Source of the DNA: Paragordius varius
Taxonomy: Eukaryota; Nematomorpha
Length of the DNA: 64,000 bases
Direction: 5' to 3'
Assembly (NCBI GenBank): GCA_964247055.1
Contig: OZ176053.1
Span: 1,550,001-1,614,000 of the forward strand
The position numbers and the translations under genes were made by a program. Shown here piece by piece: positions 45,780 to 57,612 of this stretch (the first letter of the stretch is position 1; each line of letters opens with the position of its first letter). Below the pieces are notes generated by a model that was given only the letters and a program-made list of their open reading frames with translations, did no database searches and was not told the origin of the DNA.

Positions 45780-48700
45780 ATGTTTATGTTTGTAATAATC
45801 GATGTTTTGATGTTGAAGTTTATACTTATGTTTATTAAAACTGTGTTTGTTACAATACTCATTTCTTACCTAATTTTACTATTTTTGTATGGATATTCAG
45901 ATTTCCCTATATTTTACAAAAATATTCGAATATATTATCCATTAATAAAAGCAAAAATCGGTAATTTCAACCAAATTTAACTTTTATCAATCTGAAACAG
46001 GGGTATGTTCAACACCCGGCCCTCCGAAATATTTTCTGTCCGTAGAAAATTACATAAATACAAAATACTAAGTTTCCTAATTTTCCTAAAAATATGCTAT
46101 TTTTGAAATCTTATGGCAGACGGGCCGCATTCAAAATATATGTATGGACATTAATATACATATTTTATCCAATGTCAAACATAAGACTGTAAAATAATCA
46201 AGAACACTATCTATTTTTTTCACCAATTTTTGCCATTTTGTTGCCGAATTTGGAGGGGCTTATTCAGAAAATTATTAAAAGGGTCGCATGTGGTCAGCGG
46301 GTTGATCCAACGGTTAGATCACTTCAGGCGGGTTTATTTGCTGAAATGCTGAAATCGCGATATACATATATATATTTTTATTTAGGCTATTTTTTGAATG
46401 GTACTGCTTTTTTGATATGAAATATTTTAATTTTTTAGATATTAACACTTATCATATTAATATTTCAAGCAAAATAGTTTTTATGGAAAATCGTATTTAC
46501 CATTTTTTATCCGCTTTTGCATAATTGCACAAAATCGAAAGATGTGTAAGATTATTATTTTGAAGCGTTTTATAAAATATAAAATTGGCTAGTTTATATA
46601 GAAAAAAAATTTAACTAATAAAAAGTAATATATATACAGGTCCAAAATTGACATCAACCAGCTATGGTGAAGAATTAACAAGCTATAATAACTTGACCTA
46701 CCCCTCGCTAGTATCGATGGAAGTTGAAAACCATACATCTATCGACACTGAAAGAAGAAAAGAAAGAGATATATTTGACATGAGTTCTTTGGGAGTCACT
46801 GAATATAAACTAAATCGTTATATATCGGCACCAAATTTTAATTACAATGGTTCGCTTTCTACATTAGAAACAAATGCGAATCAGGTTGTAACCTCATAGA
46901 GTAAAAATTGAAATTATACGGACAAAACGTTAAAATAAAAAGACAAATATTTTTACTAAAAGACAACCTACTTTTTAAAACCTTAATGTTACCCATATAA
47001 GCTTTTTAGTTACGATTGGAAAATATAGAATTGATTGTGTTAGTATTATTTTATATCTTTATTTCACATTTTGCCATTAACAATGAGTTATATCGATATA
47101 AATCTAGATTTAAAAAGTATGGCTGTCTTTTAGGAAAAAAAAATTGTCTTTATATTTTTACGTTTTGTCCGTATAATTTCAATTTTTATTGTAATAGTTT
47201 TGTCTCACGTGGGCATAATAAAATAATTTGCCATCAGGTTAAAATTTAAATATAAAATATTTACATAATATGTGGTTGTATCCAATTAAATTGGTGATTA
47301 AGGTAAGATCTTCGATATTCTCTATACCCTGAGATTAGAATTTTCTAAGGTGAAATTATCTCAACTGATTTAATTTTAAAAACGATATTCTGATGGTTTC
47401 ATATATAATTAGTATTGCTAAATAACACTATTTCTAGGCTAGAGTTAAACCTCAAAACGCTGCTTAATAATTAATACTTGTAAAATAAATTTTTGAATAG
47501 TTTATTTTCTAATGCCAAGCTAACTTCCCATTTATATAAAGCAAAATATTTTTTATGCAAAGCACAGCAGGACCCAAATGTACGGCATTTAAAACAACCC
47601 CTAATTTTATTTTGGAATCCAATATTTTCGCTATGGCAAGCCAAACGCGCCATGAAATATTGCAAAAAATATTTAATATCTAAACATGGTCTCAATCCAA
47701 ATGACATGCGCTCAAATAGTGCTGGCAATCGACAAGCAGAACAAGAGTTATGTAAAATTACGTCGAAAAGATCCAAATTTATCGAAAGTGACCTGGTAGT
47801 ATTTCATCCGTTTCAATTATCTTTTGATGATCTTCCATTTACAGACAATGGTGGTATTGATAATGCTAATAATTATGAAAGAAGTAATCAAAAATGGATA
47901 TTTGTATCACGGGAATCGCCTGCTAATCTTAAGGGTCGCCTTCTGCCAAATAAAATTAAATCAGTTCAAGGCAAAAATGCTGCTTTGTATGGATTGAGGG
48001 GCATACCCAATAAATTATTTCCTTACCCATCTATAAGTTGGTGGGAAAAGAAATTTGATTGGATAATAACTTACAATACGGTTCCAACAAGTGATTTCAC
48101 CTACCCATATGGGGAACGTTTGAAAATCAATGACACAAATGATTACAGTATGGTTGATATGGATCAATTCAAAACAAGAAAACTGATTGTTGGTTTAACT
48201 TTTTTAGATTTGTCATTATATGTAAAAATTTTGATTTAAAGTGTAATTTTGAAGAGTGAATTTAAAATGTAAATGGTGCATGTATTTATTAAATTTTTAA
48301 AAGTGTTAATTATCTTTTTTGTATCTTAATAAGAATTGTGAAAAAATATATGAAAATGTTGATCACTCCATATTACAACATAATCAAATTCTTTTTAAGC
48401 TTAAATTATTGGACATTTCAGGCAAAAAATTTTTAGGCATATTTTATAAAAGTTGTTTTGATTTCTAGGCGGTATTATCCATAATTTTTTATCGACTCAC
48501 TATGCCCATTTGATGCTAGTTTAAATGTTAGCCATAGTTTTTTTATATATTTATAATATGAGCATATTAATATTTTTAGCCGTTGTAAGTAACTGCCAAT
48601 CCAAAAAACGATTGGATTTCATTCATAAACTCAAAGCATTGATACCAGAAATGGATTTGTTTGGAAAGTGCTTTAATAACCCGATTTGCGTAAAATCTAC

Positions 48701-49409
48701 AAAAAGCACAACGAGTAAGGAGGTTAACGATAAGTTATAGCTTTTAAACATATATCGCAAGGGAGTAATCCCTTATATTCAAAGTCAGAACACAAATTAG
48801 AATATAACTATAAGCTAATTGATTTCCAAAACGATTGAGTCAATCAACATTTACTAATCCAAATTTTATCGCTTGGTTTTTAAATAGCATGTTTATAATA
48901 TTTTATTCATAAATTTTATATATTTTACGCCATAGGTTGCCCAAAAAAATCATACATGTCTCCATGATCTAATATCCGAATATAAATTTATGGTGAGCAT
49001 CGAAAATAGTGATAAATGCCCAGATTACATAACAGAAAAATATTGGTCGTTGCCTCTTGAAACCGGGGCGATACCCATAGTTGGTGGAAGTAAGAAAGAA
49101 ACGTATAAAAAATTAGCCATCCCAAACTCTTATATTCATATCGCTGATTATGCAACAATATCTGAATTGGCTGAGCACATTACAAAGATTGGAAGTGGAA
49201 TAAAGCAATTATTACCTTATTTAGATTGGCGAAACAGATGGAAATATAAAAACTCGAAAACTGATATTTGGTGCGAGGTTTGTTACAAAGCGTATATCAA
49301 CAAAAATCAGAAAGCGCAACAAAGTAATGTAGCTAAATCAGATGAAGGGATATTGAAAAATGGGTCTAAATTAAAACAATGGTGGGAAGGATGTGATAAT
49401 TATTTCTAG
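45780..49409 (+). CDS. Alpha-1,3-fucosyltransferase (GT10)
   Basis: Golgi type II enzyme transferring fucose from GDP-fucose in alpha-1,3 linkage to N-glycans (core or Lewis type cannot be told apart here). Firm exons: 47501-48192, 48580-48722 and 48936-49409, phases matching. Landmarks: KQPLILFWNP, WIFVSRESPANLKGR, FDWIITYNTVPTSDFTYPYG, KLIVAVVSNCQSKKR, MDLFGKCFN, and the GT10 signature YKFMVSIENS..CPDYITEKYW then GAIPIVGGSK. Less firm 5' part: exon 45780-45960 gives a short tail and a membrane anchor (about residues 12-40). Exon 46640-46884 joins it in phase and gives a polar stem. An 11-base microexon (47339-47349) would bring the stem into phase with the catalytic part. Joined length about 581 residues. 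Introns 1 and 2 hold R6 and R3 elements. Confidence 0.85.
46000..46330. mobile_element. R6 hAT-like MITE in fucosyltransferase intron 1
   Basis: GGGGTATGTTCAACACCCGG at the left; internal GACGGGCCGCATTCAAAATA; right GGGTCGCATGTGGTCAGCGG then GTTGATCC. Similar to 60765-61105. Confidence 0.55.
46898..47191. mobile_element. R3 Tc1/mariner-type MITE in fucosyltransferase intron 2
   Basis: Starts GAGTAAAAATTGAAATTAT, then ACGGACAAAACG; ends TTTGTCCGTATAATTTCAA with TTTTTATTG; TA on both sides. It starts 14 bases after the donor of the stem exon. Confidence 0.75.
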
Positions 49410-51223
49410 CAAATTTATGGTTATACTTTCCATATCTATATATTTATCAAATATTAGTCATATAAATAAATCTATGCATATGGTTTGACAAAAAACTGCC
49501 ATTCGCATGGTGCTTTTAGTTTTGAGGCTTAAGAGGAATTTATGCAATTAATTTTCCATTGCCACAATATTCTATAAAATACTGTTTCATCTTTTAATAA
49601 AACTTGTTAATGTATTATAGTGATACTCACACCGCGTCCTGCAGTCCTAAAAGTCTTTTTTTGGCCGTGAATTTATTAAATTTTTGGTGTATTTGCGCAT
49701 AAATTCTGCTGTGTCATTGTGAGACATTCATCTGTATTTTGTGGTGCACTGCCCTTGAGACAAGATAGATATTTTTTGAAGCCCTTTAAATTTTTTTGAG
49801 GTGAGTATTACAGGTTTAAAAGATAAGGATCATTCATGTATTTTAAATTTATTAAGCAGCAGTAAACTGTTGTTAATTTAGAATAGAACAAAAAATAGGA
49901 TGATTTTTTATTAAAAATTGTGTCCCCTAAAAAAGTACTTTTGTTTCGACCATCTCACAGTGAACCCGAAAAGAGCGCAAAAATCGTGAAGATTAAACCT
50001 AACGAACTTATATTATCCAGTAAAATAAATTAAAAAATTTTTATGATGGAGAAAAACATAATAGCCTATTTAGCATAGCATTTCCCATTTTACAATAGAT
50101 TAAAATACAGAAAGGCTTTTCGTGGCATTTGCTCAATTTTGTAAGTTTAAGCTTAAAAGGAATGATAAATATTTAGTTACAAAGTCGCTTTTGAAAATTC
50201 CCACATATTATTTACAGCTATGTAAGAGATTAAAACATTTATGAATACATTTTAATTGCACATTCAGAATATAATTTAAAATATCCCATATAACTATGTT
50301 CATTAATTTTAATTGGCGCTGCTTATTCACTTCAGCAAGATTGTTGTTACTTTCAATATGTATTCTCATTTTAAACCTCTAAGTAAAGACTTTTATATTT
50401 TTTGCAGAAAAAATAAGAGCCATCGTTTTTGCATTTAATGTTTTTTAGTTTATTTTTATTAATTGCTATTGGAAAAGATTACAATAAGTATCCATTTAAA
50501 AAATTTAAAGGTCGATTTTTGATTTGTAACTAAACATTCATTAAATAAAATTTAAAAAGTTTATTTGTATCATTAATGTGTATAAAAAAATATGATAAAC
50601 TTATTTTATAGGGGTTAAACTTTAATTTATTGAGCAATCTTATATATTATAGAGATATAATTAATTATTGGATGCAATTAAAAGTTAAAAAAATTGTAAT
50701 CTTTATTAAGTTAATTTACCGGTTATTAATGCATTGAAGGCGCTAGAGCTCTAAATAACCTATCATTTTTTATCATTGGAGATTTAACATTAAAGTTTGC
50801 AACCAAATATTTATATTTGGTTAAGATGGTTAATTACTACATATCAATCACGAGGAAAAAAAACCAAACCTTTCTACAAATCCAAATTATATAATTTGTA
50901 TCTAAATAATATATAAAATTTATTAAAGTTGGTTTCATCTTTATGTTCATTTAGTATCAACACTCTCGGTTTGTAATCCTATTAAGTATAAAGAAATATC
51001 ATATATTTAAAAATATGAAAAACGGGAACATTGATTTAAAATACGAGATTGCTTTTAAATTGACTAAATATGTAGCAAATGTGATAAAAACAACTTATTT
51101 AAAATGCTAAAACTCAAAAAATGCTCAATAAATTATAGGAATAATTAAAAAACAACCAATTTTAAATCAAAAATTTTTTATTGTAAAATATAAGAAAAGT
51201 AACCATGAATTTGAAAGTTTAAA
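49410..51223. other. Gene-free stretch between fucosyltransferase and RPL31
   Basis: No exon found. A small foldback lies at 49618-49812 (left GTGATACTCACACC, right GAGGTGAGTATTAC) with a locally GC-richer core. The remainder is AT-rich. Confidence 0.5.
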
Positions 51224-51796
51224 TTAAAAATAACAAAAAATAAATATACCCTTGTACGAAGTTACTGGAACATGTGTCACCAATGTATAAAGCTTATTAG
51301 GGCTATCCTCGTCCTCATTCCTTTTACGGGCCAATCTAACTCTCACACGAAACGGAACGCTCCTAATTAAAAAATAATTTCCTAAAATCTTATGATTAGG
51401 ATTAACTAGGTTCTCTATATAATTAGACATAAGCTGTCAAAGAAATTTTTTTTTCAATAAATTATAAAGCGTATTTGTATCCAAATGTAAAAATATTAAC
51501 AAATGTCATTAATCGAAATTTAAAATTAATTTTTAATTTAATATACCTAATTCCACGGGACCATATTTGCCGATTGAGTTTAACGTCAATCCTAACATCA
51601 TCAGTCCCCATTGTTTGTTTAGCGAACTTTTTAATTTCTTTTATAGCACGTGGTGCTCGATAACGCCAACCACTTTACATTAATAATAAAAAACTTACAC
51701 CCCATGAATTCTTTTGTGCAAATTTATTGTGTGCTCACGAGTTACAACTTCATTTAAGGATTTGGTTTTTTTGGATATTTTCTTTTTACCAGCCAT
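51224..51796 (-). CDS. RPL31: 60S ribosomal protein L31 (eL31)
   Basis: Large-subunit ribosomal protein near the peptide exit tunnel. Three exons: 51796-51699, 51672-51547, 51362-51224; phases consistent, about 120 residues. Exon 1 reads [20 protein letters not shown] then [13 protein letters not shown]; exon 2 [35 protein letters not shown]; exon 3 [20 protein letters not shown] then [18 protein letters not shown]. These match eL31 throughout. Introns are only 26 and 184 bases; the 26-base intron (51698-51673) is unusually short. The last frame ends GIFIFCYF instead of the usual LQTVNVDE-like tail, so either the tail has diverged or a last exon after the AAGG|GTATAT donor was missed. Confidence 0.95.
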
Positions 51797-53419
51797 ATGA
51801 GGAGGAAAAAGGGCGTACTATTTAAAGTAAATATTATGTCTTTTTAAATATAATTTATAAATTATATGAAAGATTCGATAATCCATTTAATTTGGTTTAT
51901 ATGTTAGATTAATTATAATATTTAAAAATGGGCATGTCTTAATCTAATATTAGCATTTAAATTTAGTGTATTTTACCACTTTCACGTCAATATTATTATA
52001 AAATATGATAGATACAACGGGTTATAATAACTTCTTAAATATTAGGAACAGATTATTAAAAGTAGAGCGATGATTTGGCAACTTTTCCCTATTATATTTT
52101 AGTTATAACATTAAATTTACACTTCAGACGTTTTATTGTGCATATATATGGTCACTTTTTTGGTCTTAGATTTTTCAAATTTAATATCACAAGATAGTTT
52201 TGGTAAATTAAGGTTTTAATTACTTAAATTGTTTTATAGTAATAACAAATTAAACTTTTGACCTTAAATCCAATTGAAGTAAAAAGTTTTTTACAATTAA
52301 TGTTAACAAAAATTAGCTATGATAATTATTTTCATTATTTAACAGTTTATTATTTTGTATTCTACTTTACTTTTTGGGTTAGTATATATTTAAGGACTTA
52401 AAAGTTATTTTGACATAAAAATTAATTATCAAACATTCTTCTCATGTATTTAATAAAAATGCTTATATTTACAGTTTTGTGACTTCTGTCTAAACTTAAA
52501 ACACAAAACACGATTGAAACGAATAGCTGATATTAAAAACAAAATATATCAAGTTTTTGCTGGTATGTAACCTAAAAGCTTCTTAATGTTAAATACTTAC
52601 ATTTTCTAACCATAATATACATTTATTCTGTTTCATTAGCGAATTAAAAAAATTTATAGTAAGCGGCAAATAAGTTTGAGATGAGTTTTTTAATTTACAT
52701 TAAAAATTTTATTATAAATTGCCCCTAAAAGACTCAACAAAGAATATTTTTAATTTCGGTTTAATAAAATACTTATTAAGATATTCAAATCTCAAATCGC
52801 TCTGAGATATAAAACTCTCCAAAAGGTAATGGAGTGTTAATACAGTATAATCACTTAAAGAAACAAAAGAATATGATAGCATTTAACATTTAATAAAATA
52901 TTTATTTGTAAAAATGCCCCCAAAACTTTTTTTTACCTAGTTTAATATTAAAACGTTATTTAGATTATTATACTCTCATAAGTTTTTCGTTTGTTTTGCC
53001 AGACTTGCGTTAAATTTTTTAAAATACTGTAAAAATAATATAATTAAAAGACAAATTATCGATTCATTAATATCTTTATTTTCAAGTTTTAGTTCTTGAT
53101 CATATATTCACATAGATATAAATTTTGAGTTTAGAGCTCTCATAGAACCAAAAACAAATACAATGATAGAAATTAAATTGCTTTTCAAATTTTTTAAATA
53201 TATCCAAAAACAATTTTATATATTATTGGAAAAAACTGCATGTTAACAGTGATTAATTTCATCTAACATACAAATTTCATAATAAATCATCAGATCTTAA
53301 CTTATAATTCTAATAAAATTTTATACATTATAGTAAAAATAATTTTGTGTGATTTAAGATTCAAAATATAAATGGAGATTTAATGTTATAGATTTATAAT
53401 ATAAAACATTCACGCTAAA

Positions 53420-53700
53420 TCCTATTTGCCACCTCCCCGCGGAGTTAGCAGACTGAAGATGCGCTTAAGACGGCCAGCTTCCTAATGATCTGCAAAACCA
53501 ATAGTTCTGCACAAGGCTAGGTGTAAAAATCGACCTAACCATATAATTTTACTGCCAACTAAGTCCTATTACCACCTCGCCGTGGTGTTGGTTGGGGGAA
53601 GAAAATCCATTAACGGCAAAGTCCATATTTCTAATTCTGTAAAATTATTAGTTGTACACAAGGGCATGTATTACATAAGCCGTCTCAACTGACCATGAAG
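53420..53700. repeat. GC-rich island with two related halves
   Basis: Two units start CCTATTTGCCACCTCCCCGC and CCTATTACCACCTCGCCGTG about 145 bases apart. Each is followed by AGTTAGCAG/TGTTGGTTGG and a GTTCTGCACAAGG/GTTGTACACAAGG-like block. It stands out sharply from its AT-rich flanks. A retroelement leader or SINE fragment is the likeliest source; no coding frame. Confidence 0.45.
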
Positions 53701-54318
53701 GAATATAATGGATATGATAATTTCGTGGAAAGAAAACTACGATTCCTGTCATATTATTACCTAAATCTCATCATATTTTATAGAATAAACTTTAATCAAA
53801 TAAGCGCGATATATTGGGTGCGCTGTGTTTTTTGTACAAATGTTGTAATTACAAACGAAAACTATATTTGTTAATCAATGTTATATAAAACTGGTAACAT
53901 AACGAATACATTAAAGATTGAATGTTCAATTGATATATCTCCGTCAGTGGAAAAATGATATACTTAATGATAAAATATATCTAAAAATCAATATTAATAA
54001 TGATATACAAATATCGTTTCGTTAAAAATTATTTATTTAACAAATACAGCATTGCACTATGGTATAGTATAGAGTTTTGATTATGCAACAATGTTATATA
54101 CAAAATATTTAATATTATAAAGGCAGATAATAAATATTTCCTGATTAGTTGTGATCATGTAAACCAATTCTTGTTGTAATCTTCATCAATCTATTGGTAA
54201 ACATATTAGTATCAATAAGGGTTAATGTTAAAATTAATGATGCGAAACATAAAAAAGTGTTCAAAATATTATTTATAATCATTCAAAAAGCTACTTATTT
54301 TGTGAATGAAAACTTTAT

Positions 54319-54551
54319 ATACCATTTACAATTCAATCCTTGAACAATTTAAATACCCTCGAACGATTCAATTTCACCGGATTAAACATTACATATATTG
54401 TTTTATATTTTTTAAAAAAAGAAAAGTTTAAATTTGAAATAACACTGAAAAAATAAATTATGCCAAGATATATTTCATTTTAATAATAATTTATATTAGC
54501 CCCATAACACATAATTTATTTTTAGGGTGAATTTGAATTATAAATGGTATA
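54319..54551. repeat. R2 foldback element
   Basis: Starts ATACCATTTACAATTCAAT and ends GAATTATAAATGGTATATC; lies just past the TMX3 stop. Confidence 0.65.
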
Positions 54552-54669
54552 TCAAAGCCAACCTCATTTAGAATTTAGAATCACTTTGTAAAAATAAATT
54601 TCGGTTAAAAATAGCAGGCATTGTTTTAATCATACCATTTTGCTTTTTATTATTCCCATGGTTATAAGA

Positions 54670-57580
54670 TCATTTTATATTGGGTGGTAAATTACGACGT
54701 TTCCGTAAGTGTTCATTAGAGTCTAATTCGACATCATCGCCTCGAATATCAGAAGAGATTGGTATTTCATTTGTAATTTCACGTACACTATTATAATCAT
54801 GCTGATAATTTAAAGCAGTCGCCATCATATTTTCCCTTTCAGATGTAGTTGAAATTGTTGAGGTATTGCTACTATAATTATCACTATCATATTCTAAATG
54901 TTCTAACTCTTCCTCATTCTCGGATGATTCGTGTGTTGAATTCGAGCCAGAGATCAGGGCCCAAAAAACAAAGGAAAATAAACCGATAGGTAAGCCAAAT
55001 ATAATGGTTGATAAAATGGGTTGTGCCATAAACATGTCCTATTACATACAAATTGTAAAAAATTACAGTGAAAACTAAAATTCTTCGGGGAAAACGTAAA
55101 AATATACTAAAGAACAACCATACTTTTTAAATTTTGATTTATTTCAATATAACACTCATTGTTTTGAATGGCAAAGCGTGAATTAGAGATAGATATATAA
55201 TTCAAACACAATCAATTCTATATTTACAATTGTAACAAAGTAGTAGCTTATATGGGAAGTATTTAGGTTTTAAAAAGTATGGTTTTCTTTTAGATAAAAA
55301 TATGTTTTTATATTTTTATGTTTTGTCCGTATAATTTCAATTTTTACTGTAATAAAAACTATAATTTTATTTTATAACAAATTTATACATTAAGTATTGT
55401 GAAAAATGTTTTAATATAACTTCAAAGTTTTTATATGTTTTGATTAATAAAAATATTTTTTAGAATACTGATAGAACATTACTTTTTTTATGCCTTTAAA
55501 TATAAGAGCCGATGGTGTAAAATAAATAAAAAACTGATTCATGTTTTAGAAAAAACCAATAATTATAATCATATTTCTTAAAATTGATTCATTAATCATT
55601 AGATAAAACAATACCTTAATTGTTTTGTAAATTTTAAAGGTTTGTCGATATATTTTGGCCGTCAAGGATCTACCCCCTTTTCGATCAAAATGCATCGTTC
55701 CAATAGTAAATGTTTGTGTCGTATAATTTGCCTCTAACATATGGTAATCAGTAATGAACTGTAAAAAATCCAAAAAATCACGATAAAGTCGATTATCTGG
55801 AGTTTTTTCAATTAATGTTGTTTCGTTCATGAAATTAATTTTGGCAGTAGGAAACGTAAAGTAAGAGAGATCAGTTAAATTATATGCTAGAATGAATGGG
55901 GGATCCAGTTCTGAACTTATTAATTGAGATATGTAATCTTTATCGGAGGTGTAGGTAAACCAATATTTGCTAATGTGAAAAATATAAAAGTTAAGATCAA
56001 AAAAATGGGAAAAATATTTTACTGTGCGACATATTTATAATAAAGATTCGATAAGTAAGCTATTAAAACTTACGAATCGAATTTGGGTTTATGATTGAGA
56101 GCAATATCTTCAACCATATCGTAGTATGACTTGTGTTGCGGATTAACTTGGTTGTTTATATAAGTCTGTAAAACAATATAAAGAGGTTACTATATATATA
56201 AATATCCTTAAAACTTTATTGCTTAAAGTTTATTAATAAACTATAAAAGGTTGTTGCCAAAAAATTAATTAACTAAATGGCGTCAATTAATTTTAGTGTT
56301 GAGGAGTTTATAGAAAAGTGTCACGCTTAATAAGAAAAAGTGATAGGAAATCAAAAATAATTAGAAAATTAAAAACCAAAGATAAATTATTGAAATATGA
56401 TTAAATAATAGTCCTAATATCCAGACAATTAATCGTAAAAAAAATTAATTAAATAAATTTTATTGATTGAAGTGTTAACATTTATAATCAAAAATTTCCC
56501 ATTTTTTATGGAAATTAATTCAATATCCTCAATATATATATATAAAGTTTTGCGTTTCGTTTTCCTAAAATCATACCTGAATGTAAGTTATAATAAGTAA
56601 TTTGTGACACCAAACAGCTCCATCAATAATTTCCCAATCTAAGCGAAAAAAACTTGGAAAACGTTGACATCGGACCCAAGTATATAAGTCTTCAACATTT
56701 ACCATATTATTGGGTTCAGTCGTACAGAGTTGCGTTAATTCAGAATCTATTTTTTTGGATTTTTATATGAAGTAAAAAACTTAAATTAAATTAATTAATG
56801 TTAAACGCATCACCCCATAATCAAAATGATATAATTAAATTAAATTCTTATACTATGATGACATGTTATAAAATTTCTCATTTTGTCCACACAACATATA
56901 AAGATGTATAATTTAAGGTAAATCCTCTTTTCATCAAAAAAATGTTATACTAAATCGTTTATAAAATATGTAAAATTTATTATTTTGTATAATTATAACA
57001 AGCATATAAAAGCAAAATAAAAATGCTTTAGTGTTAATTAAATAATTTTACATGTACCGTCAAACTTTGGAAAATTATTTAATTTAGTTTTCTTGCTTGT
57101 AAATTAATTATTAAACCTAAAAAATAATAAATACCAGTCAAATTTGTATTATCTTCCGTGGTACAATATTGTTGTAAGTTGTTACGAGTTAAATAAGGAT
57201 AAATGCGATTGTCTTTAAAAACAAAGTAAACAGGATCTGTAAGCACAAAATTTGACCCAACTTCGGATGAATTCGTTAATGCTTTCTGTTTTTGAACAGG
57301 GGCTTTAAGTATATTTTTGTAATCCTAAATAAGAAAAAACAGAAAAAACTAAAATTATTTATGCAAAAAACCTATTTTTACTGAAAAATTGAATAAAAAA
57401 ATATTTTTATCAATACCATAGGTAAATGATTTGCATTCATTTCGTAGAAATATGTGGTAGTGTATAATTCTTTGGCTACATGTGCAAAAGCGTCCTGTAA
57501 ATTGATATTTAAAATTAAGTTTTCCTATAAAGTTTCGTCCGTACTACTTTTAAAAAGAGTTAATTTTTATAAAGAAAGTT

Positions 57581-57612
<32 letters not shown>

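Larger units (their letters stand above)
51797..54669. other. Intergenic stretch with repeats and a GC-rich island
   Basis: Contains an R4 copy at about 52380-52870 (inverted), a GC-richer segment at 53420-53700 and an R2 copy at 54319-54551. No exon found. Confidence 0.5.

Noticed and set aside
47016-47249. 77-residue plus-strand frame upstream of the fucosyltransferase catalytic exon
   Set aside because: Mostly inside an R3 element with conserved noncoding ends.
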